Below are positions 34,293-44,167 of a DNA stretch of 64,000 nucleotides, piece by piece. Both the position numbers and the translations under genes were made by a program. Origin of the DNA: Mesorhizobium carmichaelinearum (GTDB lineage Bacteria; Pseudomonadota; Alphaproteobacteria; Rhizobiales; Rhizobiaceae). The stretch spans positions 248,001 through 312,000 of the forward strand of contig NZ_FZQR01000001.1 of the NCBI RefSeq assembly GCF_900199455.1, given 5' to 3'. The notes beneath the pieces were generated by a model. That model was not told the origin of the DNA. It was given only the letters and a program-made list of their open reading frames with translations, and ran no database searches. The first letter of the stretch is position 1; every line of letters starts with the position of its first letter.

Positions 34293-35768
34293 ATGAGTAC
34301 CATTTCAGCAGGGTCGGATTCAGGGATAGGCGTCGTCGCAACAGACTCGACACTGGGTTCGGGCCTGCGCCGCAACTATCTGAGTTTTCCCGAAGTCGTC
34401 GCCCAGTCCATCGGCACGATCGCCCCTTCCGGAACGCCGGGCCTTGTCATTCCCGTCGTGTTCGCCACCGCCGGCAACGGCACCTGGCTCGCCTATGTCT
34501 TCGCGACGATCGCGCTGCTGATCGTCGGGCTGCAGATCAACGTCTTTTCCAAGCGGATCGCCACGCCTGGATCCCTGTATATCTATGCGGCGCATGGACT
34601 TGGTCCGCTGGTCGGCGTCGTCGCCGGCTGGGCCCTGCTTATCGGCTACGTCTTCACGGCATCCGCGGTGATACTCGGCACGGTCAGCACGGCGCTGGCC
34701 TTCGCCCATCAGATCGGCTTTGAGACGAGCGCCGTTGGCGTCGTGCTCGCGCTCAGCGTCGTCGCGCTGGTCGTTGCCTGGTGGTTCGCCTACCGCGATA
34801 TCAAGCTGTCAACCCGGGTTACCCTCGGCATTGAATTCACCACACTCGTCCTCATCCTGCTGACCGTCGTCATCTTCTTCGTCCATCGCGGATCGATTGT
34901 AGACCAGGCGCAGACCGGACTTCAGGACGTTCATTTTGAAGAATTGCGACTTGGTCTCGTCCTCGCCTTCTTCAGCTTTGTCGGCTTCGAAAGCGCGACC
35001 GTGCTGGGGACGGAATCCCAGCAGCCGCGGCGCTACATTCCACGGGCCGTCATCACCAGCGTCGTCGGCGTCGGCCTCATCTTCATCATCAGCTCATACG
35101 GCCTCGTGGCCGGCTTCCACGGCATCGACCCAAGCCTCGACAAATCCGATGCCCCGCTGACCGTTCTGGCGCAATCCTTCGGCGGCGGCTTCATCGGCAT
35201 CCTGATTTCGGCTGGTGTGGCCCTCAGTTTCTTTGCCTGCATCCTCGGCAGCATCAATGCCGGCGCACGCGTGCTCTACACGTTGTCGCACCATGGCCTG
35301 TTTCACAATTCGGCACGGGCGACACACCTGGCGCATGCCTCGCCGCATATCGCCGTGACCGTGGTCGGCATCGTTGCGCTGGCTTTCGCACTGGCGCTGA
35401 CGATCGCGGGATATGGGATCCTCGACGCCTACGGCATCCTGGGATCGATCGCCACCTATGGCTTCCTGGTGGCGTATGGGCTTGTGACGATCGGCGCTCC
35501 GGTCTTTCTGCGCCGCCGCGGCGAATTGCGGCCCTGGCATATCGTGTCAGCGGCGGTCGCGTTGATCCTGCTGGTCGTCACGCTTGTCGGGACGGTCTAT
35601 CCGGTGCCCGCCTGGCCATACAACGTCCTGCCCTATGTGTTCCTGATCCTGCTGGCGATCGGGGTCGCGTATTTCCTGGCGCTGCGCCAGTTGGCGCCGG
35701 CAAGGCTTGCGCAAATCGAAGCCGACCTCATCGGCTCCGCCGCAACCCCGGCTGAGCCGGCGAACTGA
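34293..35768 (+). CDS. APC family amino acid/amine permease
   Basis: A 491-aa transporter with about 12 hydrophobic helices. The first unwound helix carries IAPSGTPGLVIP, typical of APC permeases, and FFSFVGFESATVLGTESQQPRRYIPRA is the family signature around helix 6. The ATG at 34293 follows GGGGAG; the frame is open to 34107 but lacks a site there. The next gene is an SfnB-like monooxygenase, so the permease may import an organosulfur amino acid or sulfonate-like compound. This substrate assignment is inference. Confidence 0.87.
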   Translation: MSTISAGSDSGIGVVATDSTLGSGLRRNYLSFPEVVAQSIGTIAPSGTPGLVIPVVFATAGNGTWLAYVFATIALLIVGLQINVFSKRIATPGSLYIYAAHGLGPLVGVVAGWALLIGYVFTASAVILGTVSTALAFAHQIGFETSAVGVVLALSVVALVVAWWFAYRDIKLSTRVTLGIEFTTLVLILLTVVIFFVHRGSIVDQAQTGLQDVHFEELRLGLVLAFFSFVGFESATVLGTESQQPRRYIPRAVITSVVGVGLIFIISSYGLVAGFHGIDPSLDKSDAPLTVLAQSFGGGFIGILISAGVALSFFACILGSINAGARVLYTLSHHGLFHNSARATHLAHASPHIAVTVVGIVALAFALALTIAGYGILDAYGILGSIATYGFLVAYGLVTIGAPVFLRRRGELRPWHIVSAAVALILLVVTLVGTVYPVPAWPYNVLPYVFLILLAIGVAYFLALRQLAPARLAQIEADLIGSAATPAEPAN

Positions 35769-35835
35769 GCCAAGACAGAGCGGTCTGTGGAGCGCGATCA
35801 CCATCGCGCTCCACAGCTGTCGGCAAGTGTGTTCA

Positions 35836-35912
35836 GCGGTGCGGTGGAAATTTCATGCCGTGGGCAACCACTACTCAACGACGTCAGGCCGCCGCGCCAT
35901 TCCTGGATCTGA
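35836..35912 (+). pseudogene. decayed 3' end of an SfnB-like acyl-CoA-dehydrogenase-fold gene
   Basis: VRWKFHAVGNHY is readable from 35839, and after a one-base shift LLNDVRPPRHSWI then a TGA at 35910. The intact gene downstream ends VRWKYHAVGQYYLNGVNPPLHSWI-stop. The nucleotides at 35839-35912 match 37135-37208 closely apart from the frameshift and a few substitutions. Only about 25 codons survive, with the rest deleted at the permease junction. Confidence 0.75.
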
Positions 35913-35960
35913 AACATTCAGCCTGGATTGAAGACAGAAACGCCAAGGAAGAGCCAGACG

Positions 35961-37208
35961 ATGAATGTGCCAGCCAAGAAAGTGGAACCGCGCGGCGATG
36001 CCTTCCCCGCACCGCAGCGACCGGCATCTCCGGCCCACATTATTCGCACGGATGAAGAGGCAATTGCAGTGGCGACGACACTGGCGGTCCAGTTCGCCGA
36101 AGGTGCCGCTGAGCGCGACCGTGACCGCCGCCTACCGATCGCGGAACTGGATACATTCTCGCAAAGCGGACTTTGGGGGATCACGGTGCCGAAAGGATTC
36201 GGCGGCGCCGGTGTGTCGCAGGCGACAGTCGTGGACGTGTTCAAGATCATCGCCGCGGCCGATTCATCGCTGGCCCAGATTCCACAGAATCACTTCGAGA
36301 TCACCGACCTGATCCGGGCGACCGGGTCCGACGCGCAGAGGCAGGCGCTGTTCGCGCTCGTCCTCTCGGGGCTTCGCCTCGGCAACGCCTTCTCCGAGTT
36401 CAAGGGCAAGAACGTCGAGGATTTCGAGACGCGTATCGCGCGCCAAGGCGCCGACTACATCGTCAATGGCGAGAAATTCTATTCGACCGGCGCCCTCTTC
36501 GCCCATCTCGTTCCCATCGTTGCCATCGACGAAGACGGCAAGGTTCGCGTCGCCATCGTCGACCGGGATGCAAGGGGTCTCGAGGTCATCGACGACTGGT
36601 CGAGTTTCGGACAGCGCACGACCGCAAGCGGAACGGTCATCATCCGCGACGTCGCGGCGCCCGCCGAGCGTGTCCTGCCTGCCTATCTGGCCTACGACCA
36701 GGCGAGCCCCGCCGGGCCACAGAGCCAGCTTGCCCACGCCGCCATCGATGCCGGCATCGCCCGTGGCGCGATAGAGACGACGATCCGGCTGGTCCGCGAC
36801 CATGCCCGGCCGTGGATCGACAGCGGCAAGGAACGTGCATCGGACGATCCCTACACGATCGCCCAGATCGGCGAGTTGAAGATCAGGCTGCATGCGGCCG
36901 AGGCGCTTCTGGAACGCGCCGCGCACGAGGTCGACAGGGCCATCGCGAGGCCCGAGATCGATGCCATCGCGCTTGCCAAGGTGGCCGTCGCCGAAGCCAA
37001 GGTCCTGACCACCGACATCGCCATCCAGGCAACGAACAAGCTGTTCGAACTCGCGGGCACGCGTTCGACGCTAGCCGCCCACCATCTCGACCGGCTGTGG
37101 CGCGACGCGCGCGCGCATACGCTGCATGACCCGGTGCGCTGGAAGTACCACGCCGTCGGCCAGTACTACCTCAACGGCGTCAATCCGCCGCTTCACTCCT
37201 GGATTTGA
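35961..37208 (+). CDS. SfnB-family sulfur acquisition oxidoreductase (acyl-CoA dehydrogenase fold)
   Basis: A 415-aa flavin-dependent enzyme of the acyl-CoA-dehydrogenase/DszC fold. Typical are GLWGITVPKGFGGAGVS near residue 75, NAFSEFKGKN, the FMN/FAD region GEKFYSTGALFAH, and the C terminus HDPVRWKYHAVGQYYLNGV. The sequence HSWI ends it. Close relatives named SfnB take part in using alkyl sulfones and sulfonates as sulfur sources. The ATG at 35961 follows AAGGAAGAG. It is downstream of the APC permease and convergent with the organosulfur operon. Confidence 0.85.
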   Translation: MNVPAKKVEPRGDAFPAPQRPASPAHIIRTDEEAIAVATTLAVQFAEGAAERDRDRRLPIAELDTFSQSGLWGITVPKGFGGAGVSQATVVDVFKIIAAADSSLAQIPQNHFEITDLIRATGSDAQRQALFALVLSGLRLGNAFSEFKGKNVEDFETRIARQGADYIVNGEKFYSTGALFAHLVPIVAIDEDGKVRVAIVDRDARGLEVIDDWSSFGQRTTASGTVIIRDVAAPAERVLPAYLAYDQASPAGPQSQLAHAAIDAGIARGAIETTIRLVRDHARPWIDSGKERASDDPYTIAQIGELKIRLHAAEALLERAAHEVDRAIARPEIDAIALAKVAVAEAKVLTTDIAIQATNKLFELAGTRSTLAAHHLDRLWRDARAHTLHDPVRWKYHAVGQYYLNGVNPPLHSWI

Positions 37209-37295
37209 ACGTCGCTGTGCCGGACACAATCGGAGATCAGCACTGCACCCGGCCGTACGGATGGCTTTGTCTCGCTCGAGGCAGCCGAGGCGTGC

Positions 37296-38678
37296 TCAGC
37301 GGGCTGACTGGGCGCCGCCGAGGTGATCACTTCGCCGTTCGATCCGCTGATGGGCGGCGGCGCTTGCCTCTGCCCTGATGTAAGCCTGTCGTGTCCTCTC
37401 CGTCGGGCGCACCGCCAGACGTTCGGCAAGCAGGGCGCGCGCGAGGTTGAAATTGCCGGAGCGCTCGGCCGCGGCAATCAGCGTTTGGGTGATCAGGTCG
37501 CGTTGCGCGTGGCTTCCGCCGATGCGTATCACCTTGTAGCGAACTGGCAGGATAAGCTCCACCACGCGCGCGTAATCGCCATCCGCGAACGCCACCGCCG
37601 CGTCGACGATGCGCCGCCCGACATCGGCGGTGATCTCCCGGTTGTCACCCTTGCCATGGGCCGCATAGCTGTCGAGCGAGTGGAGCAATCGGTCGAGCCC
37701 GTCCCGCCTGCCGGCACGCGACAAGGCAAGAGCGATGTGAAGGTCGTTGAACACAAGCACATGGTCGTCGATATGGGTCAGCCATTGATCGGCAACCGCG
37801 CTCCAGCGATCGCCTACGTCACCGCCCGCCAGTTCGACCCGCCAGAGGAGAGCCGAGGCGTCCACCAGGTCGAGAAGCGAATCCGCGGCCAGCTTCGGCC
37901 TGATAAAGCGATCGTAGTCGGCAAGCACTTCGGCAAACCGCCCCTCTTCGATGAGGTAGAGCGCGAGGTGCCAGCCGTTGTGGACGGAAAGCGCATGGGC
38001 CTTGCCCCAGGCCGGGCGGGAACCTTTGAGGAATTCGATGCCTTCCCGCTGTCGGCTTTCCGTTTCCAGGACATGGGCAACCGCATGCACCGCCCACGCG
38101 TCTTCGGCATTTTTCGCGATTGCGCGGCGGCCGAATTCCTCGGCGCGGCGCAGTTCACCGGTCTCCTCCAGCCCGAAGGCGTATTGACCGAGAACGAACC
38201 CGTAGTTGGCATTGCTTGAATCCCATTTGGGCAGCACGCGTGCCACCGAATCCCGAATGCTCGCTGAGTGGCCGAGATAGAAGTAGCTGTCATGGGCGAA
38301 GCGAAGCGCCAGCGCGTCGGTCGGATGATCGACGAGGATGCCTTCCCAGATGTCGGTCGCAGCGATGATCTCGCCCGCGGCCCATGCCTTCGCGGCCGCC
38401 AGATGTCCGCGCTCGCGAGACGTCGCGCCGTCGATCGAGGCTTCCGCCGCGCTGATTGCAGAGACAACAGCAGGATTGTCGCCGCGCAGACCGTTCAGGG
38501 CGAAGAGCGCTGCCAAGGCGGTATGACCGAGCGTGAAAGCGGGATCGTGTTGCGTGGCGTCCTGAAGGACCGCGACGGGATCTCCGCGCCAGGCAAAGTA
38601 ATCCGTGACCGCCGTGTCCAGGGCTGCGATCGAAGCCGGTGATCCGGTCACCAGAAGTCCCTGTTGATCTCTAGGCAT
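37296..38678 (-). CDS. tetratricopeptide-repeat protein, TTC38-like
   Basis: A 460-aa helical protein without signal peptide or membrane segment. It contains helical-hairpin repeats; HAVAHVLETESRQREGIEFLKG, HNGWHLALYLIEEGRF and DASALLWRVELAG match the TTC38-like family. The ATG at 38678 follows GGAG; the frame continues upstream into the hydrolase gene's 3' end. It is the last gene of the organosulfur operon (16 bp after the hydrolase). No enzymatic motif was seen. A scaffold role is possible but undocumented. Confidence 0.78.
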   Translation of the reverse strand: MPRDQQGLLVTGSPASIAALDTAVTDYFAWRGDPVAVLQDATQHDPAFTLGHTALAALFALNGLRGDNPAVVSAISAAEASIDGATSRERGHLAAAKAWAAGEIIAATDIWEGILVDHPTDALALRFAHDSYFYLGHSASIRDSVARVLPKWDSSNANYGFVLGQYAFGLEETGELRRAEEFGRRAIAKNAEDAWAVHAVAHVLETESRQREGIEFLKGSRPAWGKAHALSVHNGWHLALYLIEEGRFAEVLADYDRFIRPKLAADSLLDLVDASALLWRVELAGGDVGDRWSAVADQWLTHIDDHVLVFNDLHIALALSRAGRRDGLDRLLHSLDSYAAHGKGDNREITADVGRRIVDAAVAFADGDYARVVELILPVRYKVIRIGGSHAQRDLITQTLIAAAERSGNFNLARALLAERLAVRPTERTRQAYIRAEASAAAHQRIERRSDHLGGAQSAR

Positions 38679-38694
38679 TCGACGCTCCGTTGAC

Positions 38695-39534
38695 CTAGCT
38701 CGCCGCTTTGGCAGGAGAGGCAAGCAGGAAATTCTCGATGTCGTCGGCGACGCGATCCGGAATCTCCCATTGTGGTGCGTGGCCGACCTGTGGGTAGTCA
38801 ATGGCGACATGATCGGGAAAATTCTCGGCAAGGGCACGCTGCGAATCCCGGTCAAAGACACCGTCCTCCTCACCCCAGAGAATCAAGGTGGGTATGGCGA
38901 TCACGCTCGCTCCAGCCTCAGCGGGCTCCTCGACAAGACCGCTCAGAGCGCCACGCCACGCCCCGATGCCGACCTTGGCGCTCTCCGCGATGTAGAGCCC
39001 GATTGCGTCCTCGGAAATCGGAGCAAACACCGTGCTTCTCTGGAATGCGTCGACGAAGTCGTCCAGCACGGCATCCGTGAACGCCGCGAGGCCCGTCTGC
39101 AACTCCCTCAGTCCGGGATGATCGGCGGCCGTGGCCGCGCCGCCAATCAGCACCAGCCTGGTGACGAGGTCAGGGCGCCGTGCAGCAACCCTCTGCGCGA
39201 CGATGCTGCCGAGCGAATGACCGACGAGGTGCACCGGGCCGCCGACAACATTTTCGAGAAAATCGATCGCATCATCCGTGAAATCCGCGATCGCGTAGCC
39301 TGCCGCGGGCTCACTGTCGCCGTGGCCGCGCTGGTCATAGGCAAAGAGCTGGAAACGTCTTCCAAGCCCTTCAAACAGCGCGTGAAAGCTTCGCCACGAA
39401 TCGAGAAATCCGTGCAGCAGGACGATGGCCGGCCCTGATGACCCGGTCTTGACGTAATGATGCCGCAACCCGCTCTTCAGGCGCACCTGCAGACCGGGGA
39501 CATTCGGCAACGCGTTGATCGTGGCGTGCTTCAT
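38695..39534 (-). CDS. alpha/beta hydrolase
   Basis: A 279-aa serine hydrolase. The oxyanion strand motif is LLHGFLDSW, the nucleophile elbow is GHSLGS with its serine at about residue 107, an acidic residue lies in LWGEEDGVFD, and the histidine is in YPQVGHAPQWE. Members hydrolyse esters, epoxides or C-C bonds. It lies between the DszC/SfnB-like monooxygenase and TPR genes, so it may act on an oxygenated sulfur compound or its product. Confidence 0.87.
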   Translation of the reverse strand: MKHATINALPNVPGLQVRLKSGLRHHYVKTGSSGPAIVLLHGFLDSWRSFHALFEGLGRRFQLFAYDQRGHGDSEPAAGYAIADFTDDAIDFLENVVGGPVHLVGHSLGSIVAQRVAARRPDLVTRLVLIGGAATAADHPGLRELQTGLAAFTDAVLDDFVDAFQRSTVFAPISEDAIGLYIAESAKVGIGAWRGALSGLVEEPAEAGASVIAIPTLILWGEEDGVFDRDSQRALAENFPDHVAIDYPQVGHAPQWEIPDRVADDIENFLLASPAKAAS

Positions 39535-39594
39535 TACTGGTCAGGTCCTGTGTCCGTCATGTATTGCCACCGGCTCGAAGGTCGTGCGCATAGC

Positions 39595-40824
39595 TTACGA
39601 CGGGCTGCGTCCGATCCGCCACTGATAGGGTGGTGGCGAGCCATTGACTGCGTAGTCGCCAACGATACGATCCTTGTAAATGCGCGGGTTGTGCGAAGAC
39701 AGGGTGCGGGCGTTGCGCCAATGGCGATCGAGGCCGATCGGCTTCCTGGTCGAGGATGCACCCAGCGCGTCGAAGATAATCGTCGACGCTTCAAGGACGA
39801 GATTCGTGACGACCGTCACCGCCTGCGATGTTTCGAGTTCGGCGATGGCGTTGGCCTTTTCCTCTGCATCGGCATCGCCGGCAAAGTGCGCCTGATAAGC
39901 GCGTTCGATGGCTTGCGCGACCTGCAAAACGATCGCGCCAGCCGCATAGGCGTTGCTGCGAATGCGGCCGACGACCTGAAGCACTTGCGGATCCTGGCTC
40001 GAGCGTGGGCCGGCGCCATTGGAGTAGGAGCGCTGGCGGGCGGCGACGGCGGCGGCAGTCTCGTTGGCTACCGCCCGGCCGATACCGGCAAGGGTGGCAA
40101 GATGCACCAGCTGGTAGAAGGCGGCGCCATAGCGGAACTTGTCATCGTCGACGACGACATCGTCCGGGTCAACCGTGGCATCGGTAAAGGTCGTGGTGCC
40201 GCTGGCCGTGAGCGTCTGGCCAAAACCGTCCCAGTCGTCGACGACATTGACGCCCGGGTCGTCGCGACGCACCTGCAGCACGATGCCTTCCCCGTCGAGC
40301 CCCGTCGCACCGACGTCGATCCAATCGGCGAACAGCGAGCCGGTGGTGTAGTATTTGGTGCCGTTGAGCACCAGCCTGCCACCCTTGTTCGAGATGCGGG
40401 TCGAGAAGACATCCTGTTTGGCATCGCCGATCTCGGTCCAGGCATTGCCGGCGATTTCGCCACGGGCAATCCGCTCCGCCCAGCGCTTGCGGCTCTCGCC
40501 TGACGTCTTGTTGACGACATCCTCGACAAATCCGAAATGACCGCGCAGCGCCTGGGTGATGTTGGAATCGGCCTCCGACAGCTCGATCAGGATGTTGGCG
40601 AGTTCAGGCAGCGTCGCGCCAAGGCCACCTTCGGCTTCAGACAAGCGCAGCGCGCCGAGGCCCGCCTGCTTCAACTTCGCAATCTCCGCAGCCGGCAGGT
40701 CGCGGCCAAGCTCCCGCTCAACCGCGCCGGCGGCGATCTCTGCAAATATCGGCCGGAACCGTTCTGCCAGTGTCTCATAGCGGGTGCTGGGGCCCGCGCC
40801 CCAGGCGGTATCGATCTGTGTCAT
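39595..40824 (-). CDS. acyl-CoA dehydrogenase-fold monooxygenase (DszC/SfnB-like)
   Basis: A 409-aa flavin-dependent enzyme. LSEAEGGLGATLPELANILIELSEAD lies near residue 60, WTEIGDAKQDVF in the first half, LNGTKYYTTGSLFADW in the middle and LDRHWRNARTLSSHNP at the C terminus. The last is typical of the DszC/SfnB branch, which uses reduced flavin and O2 rather than oxidising acyl-CoA. It follows the Liv ATPase gene by 47 bp. A flavin reductase is not seen in the window and must be supplied elsewhere. Confidence 0.87.
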   Translation of the reverse strand: MTQIDTAWGAGPSTRYETLAERFRPIFAEIAAGAVERELGRDLPAAEIAKLKQAGLGALRLSEAEGGLGATLPELANILIELSEADSNITQALRGHFGFVEDVVNKTSGESRKRWAERIARGEIAGNAWTEIGDAKQDVFSTRISNKGGRLVLNGTKYYTTGSLFADWIDVGATGLDGEGIVLQVRRDDPGVNVVDDWDGFGQTLTASGTTTFTDATVDPDDVVVDDDKFRYGAAFYQLVHLATLAGIGRAVANETAAAVAARQRSYSNGAGPRSSQDPQVLQVVGRIRSNAYAAGAIVLQVAQAIERAYQAHFAGDADAEEKANAIAELETSQAVTVVTNLVLEASTIIFDALGASSTRKPIGLDRHWRNARTLSSHNPRIYKDRIVGDYAVNGSPPPYQWRIGRSPS

Positions 40825-40871
40825 TTTGCATTGTCCTGAAATTAGCCGTCCACCCGGCGCGGGCGAAGCGG

Positions 40872-41642
40872 TCAGTGTGATTTGGCGACATTGGCGCCGC
40901 CCAGGTAGAAGTCCTGGACATCCTCTCGGGCTCGCAGTTCCTCCGCCGTTCCCGACAGAACAACGCGACCGTTTTCGAGGATGTAGCCGTGGTCGGCATA
41001 AAGAAGCGCGAGATTGGCGTTCTGCTCGGCAAGCAGGAAGCTGACGCCCTGCTCACGGTTCAGAACGCGGATGATCTCGAAGATTTCCTGCACGATGATC
41101 GGCGCGAGACCCATCGACGGCTCGTCCAGCAGCACAAGGCTCGGCTTGGTCATCAGCGCTCGACCGATGGCCACCATCTGTTGTTCGCCCCCGGAAGTCA
41201 GGCCGGCCTTGACCTTGCGCTTCTCCTTTAGGCGGGGAAACCATGTGTAGATCCGTTCGACGTCGCGCTGCAGGTCTGCCCTGCCCGGCTTGCGGAGGAA
41301 GCCGCCGGAGAGGATATTTTCTTCGACCGTCAATTGCGCAAAGCAATGGCGGCCTTCCAGCACCTGCACGACGCCTTTGGCGACGAGCCGGGACGCCGAA
41401 AGGCCGCTGACCGGCTCACCCTGCCAGAGGATGCTGCCGCGGCTGACCTTGCCGCGCTCTGGTCCAAGCAGATTGGAGACCGCCTTCAGCGTGGTGGTCT
41501 TGCCCGCGCCGTTGGCGCCGAGCAAGGCAACGATCTTGCCCTGCTCGACCTTGAGCGACACGTCGCGCACGGCAAGGATCGCCTGACCATAGAGCGCTTC
41601 CATATTCTGGATCTCGAGGAAGCTTCTTTCTGCAATGGTCAT
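40872..41642 (-). CDS. livF: ABC transporter ATP-binding protein, LivF type
   Basis: A 256-aa ATPase. Walker A is GANGAGKTT, the signature is TSGGEQQMVAIGRAL and Walker B is LVLLDEPSMGLAP, with the short length typical of LivF. The ATG at 41642 follows the binding-protein stop by 28 bp; the longer frame upstream only reads through that gene. It works with LivG, LivH and LivM encoded upstream. In this operon the branched-chain-amino-acid-type system probably imports an organosulfur compound. Confidence 0.9.
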   Translation of the reverse strand: MTIAERSFLEIQNMEALYGQAILAVRDVSLKVEQGKIVALLGANGAGKTTTLKAVSNLLGPERGKVSRGSILWQGEPVSGLSASRLVAKGVVQVLEGRHCFAQLTVEENILSGGFLRKPGRADLQRDVERIYTWFPRLKEKRKVKAGLTSGGEQQMVAIGRALMTKPSLVLLDEPSMGLAPIIVQEIFEIIRVLNREQGVSFLLAEQNANLALLYADHGYILENGRVVLSGTAEELRAREDVQDFYLGGANVAKSH

Positions 41643-41670
41643 GGGTCGATCCTGTCTGTGCGGGCTGGTG

Positions 41671-43011
41671 TCAATTCGTTGCAACGCGGGGCTCGATGCC
41701 CTTTTCCTTGGCGTAGGCGGCTGCCTTTGCCTTGATGACATCGGCAAACAGCGAGGCATCGGCCTTTATCCAGTCGGTCCTTGTGTCCCAGGACTGACCG
41801 TTCCACTGGATGATCTTGGCGGCGATGGTTTCGCCCTTGTGGTTGTCGATGGAGGTTTTCAGCGGGCTGATGAGGCCTTCCGCGCCAAGCTCGGCGATCC
41901 GCTTCTGATCGATGTCGAGGTGTTCGAGCGCCCACTGGCCTTCGGCGGCGGTCAATGGCCTGTTGCCGAACTTCTTATGCCCGGTGCGCAGCGCTTCGAC
42001 GAAGGTGATGGCTTCGATCACGCCGTAATTGTAGTAGACCGTGCCGAACTTCGAATTGTCCTTCAGGTCGGACTTGCCCTTGTCGAGTATCTCCGCCTTG
42101 AGCGTCTTCAAGATGCCGTAGTTGGTGCCCGGCGGGAAGACAGAGACGGCGAGGTAACCATTGGCGGCGGCACCCGCCGGGCGGGCATCGTCTTCCGAGC
42201 CGCTCCAGATATCGCCGATGATGCGATCGGCGGGGAAGCCGACGCGGGCCGCTGTCTTGATCGCCACCGGCGTCATGACGCCCCAGCCGCGCAGAAAGAC
42301 CCAGTCGGCGTTTGCACGGCGGATCTGCTGCCACTGTGTCTGCTGCTGTTCGCCGGGATGCGGAACCGGGATCTGGATGTCTTCGAAGCCATATTTCTTG
42401 GAGAGGATGCCGAGCGGCTCGATCGTATCGCGGCCATAGCCGCTATCGTGATAAAGCGTCGCGATCTTCAGCCCCTTGAGCTTGTCATAGCCACCCGCCT
42501 GCTGGGCGATGTAATCGACGATGATTTGGGCTTCGCTCCAGTAATCGAACACCAATGGATACTGATAAGGGAAGACGCGGCCGTCGGTGGCGATGTTCTG
42601 GCCACCGCCAGGGCTGACGATCGGGATCTTGTCGATGCGAGCCTTGTCGGTGAGGGCGACGTCGAGACCACTCGAATGCGGGTAGATTGCCGCCGTCAGC
42701 GCGCCGTTATAGCCGTTCTTGTAGCGCTCGTAGCATTCGATGCCGCGCTCGATCGTGTAGGCCGTCTCGCATTCCTGGACCAGTATCTTGACGCCATCGA
42801 CGCCGCCCTCAACCTCATTGATGTAGCGGAGATAGTCGATATTGCCGGCGCCGAACGGAATGAACGACGGAGCATAAGGCCCGGTGCGGTAGGTAAACAG
42901 CGGATAGAGCTGTTGGCCCGTGCCGTCTTCGGCGAAGGAGGCGCTGCTCATCAGCGTGACGGCCATCGCGGCAGCGGCCGCCAGCGACATGGTCTTGGTT
43001 AGCAATGACAT
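41671..43011 (-). CDS. ABC transporter substrate-binding protein, Liv-type
   Basis: A 446-aa periplasmic binding protein. Residues 1-27 are a Sec signal ending in SASFA. The type I fold shows GVDGVKILVQECETAYTIERGIECYERY and IATLYHDSGYGRDTIEPLG. It lies between livM and livF, which is unusual but seen in catabolic Liv systems. A 95-bp gap follows livM. The ligand is unknown, and the monooxygenases in the same operon suggest a sulfonate, sulfone or similar. Confidence 0.88.
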   Translation of the reverse strand: MSLLTKTMSLAAAAAMAVTLMSSASFAEDGTGQQLYPLFTYRTGPYAPSFIPFGAGNIDYLRYINEVEGGVDGVKILVQECETAYTIERGIECYERYKNGYNGALTAAIYPHSSGLDVALTDKARIDKIPIVSPGGGQNIATDGRVFPYQYPLVFDYWSEAQIIVDYIAQQAGGYDKLKGLKIATLYHDSGYGRDTIEPLGILSKKYGFEDIQIPVPHPGEQQQTQWQQIRRANADWVFLRGWGVMTPVAIKTAARVGFPADRIIGDIWSGSEDDARPAGAAANGYLAVSVFPPGTNYGILKTLKAEILDKGKSDLKDNSKFGTVYYNYGVIEAITFVEALRTGHKKFGNRPLTAAEGQWALEHLDIDQKRIAELGAEGLISPLKTSIDNHKGETIAAKIIQWNGQSWDTRTDWIKADASLFADVIKAKAAAYAKEKGIEPRVATN

Positions 43012-43106
43012 TGTGCAACCCTTGTTTGAGTGGTTTTGGGAAAGTGACGACTGATGCTTGGGAGGAGGCGAAAGACCCGGCGCCGAGGTGCTTCGTCTGT
43101 CTGGGT

Positions 43107-44165
43107 TCAGTTGGATGATCGGGCCCGCGAGCGAAGGGCTTCCACGCCGCGCCTTCCCAGGCTCGACAATCCATCCGGTTCCTTGATCAGCAGCACGATG
43201 ATGATCGTGCCGAAGATGATGTGCTGCAGGTTTGCCAGCGCGCCCTGATCGCCGAGGAATGACAGATCGATGATCAGCGACAGCCGGTCGAGCAGGATCG
43301 GCGTCAGCACGATGAAGGCGGCACCGAGAAAATTGCCGAAGATGGTTGCCACGCCGCCGATGATGACGATGAACAGGATCTGGAACGATTTATCGAGATT
43401 GAACGCATGCGCATCCGCGGTGCCGAGATATCCGAAGGCCCAGAGCGCGCCGGCGATGCCCAGGAAAAACGAGCTTATGCCGAAGGACAGAAGTTTGCGG
43501 CGCGCAACGCGGATGCCGATGACCGAGGCGGCGACGTCCATGTCGCGGATCGCCATCCATTCGCGGCCGACACGGCTTTTGACGATGGCGAAGGCCAGCG
43601 CGATGAGCAGCACCGTGGTTGCAATCACCAGATAGTAGCGGCCGGTGGCCGACTGGAGGTCGTAGTCGAGGATCTGCAGCCGAGGCGCCGAGATGGTCAG
43701 CGACTGGCTGTCATTCGAAAACCAGCTGAAATTGGTGAACAGCCATTCGAAGAGGAACTGGGCGCCCAGCGTCGAAGCGCCGAGATAGAAGCCCTTGATG
43801 CGCAGCGACGGCAGCCCGAAGATGACGCCGGCAATCGCCGCGATCAGACCGGCAATGATCAGAACCACCGGCAGCGGCAAGAACGGCGCGCGCAGCAGCA
43901 GATTATAGGTCGAGAAGGCGCCGATCGACATGAAGGCAGCCGAACCAATCGATACAAGCCCGGTATAACCCATCAAAAGGTTCAGTCCGATGCCGGCAAG
44001 CCCCATGATCACCGTCGGGATGATGATCGAGCTCAGCCAGTAGTCGTCGGCAATGGCCGGCACCGCAAAGGCGGCGATCAGGCCAGCGACGATGGCGAGG
44101 GTGCCAACCCCAAATGCAGGCTGGCGGAGCGGCTTGGTCGGGGCGGATTCCTGCAGCGTGGTCAC
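43107..44165 (-). CDS. livM: ABC transporter permease, LivM type
   Basis: A 352-aa membrane protein with about ten hydrophobic segments. The LivM signature region GLNLLMGYTGLVSIGSAAFMSIGAF and the EAA-like loop GREWMAIRDMDVAASVIGIRVARRKLLSF are clear. The GTG at 44165 follows GAAAGGG and starts 2 bp after the livH stop. The frame continues upstream, but only within livH. The C terminus is short and basic. Confidence 0.9.
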   Translation of the reverse strand: MTTLQESAPTKPLRQPAFGVGTLAIVAGLIAAFAVPAIADDYWLSSIIIPTVIMGLAGIGLNLLMGYTGLVSIGSAAFMSIGAFSTYNLLLRAPFLPLPVVLIIAGLIAAIAGVIFGLPSLRIKGFYLGASTLGAQFLFEWLFTNFSWFSNDSQSLTISAPRLQILDYDLQSATGRYYLVIATTVLLIALAFAIVKSRVGREWMAIRDMDVAASVIGIRVARRKLLSFGISSFFLGIAGALWAFGYLGTADAHAFNLDKSFQILFIVIIGGVATIFGNFLGAAFIVLTPILLDRLSLIIDLSFLGDQGALANLQHIIFGTIIIVLLIKEPDGLSSLGRRGVEALRSRARSSN

Positions 44166-44167
44166 GA

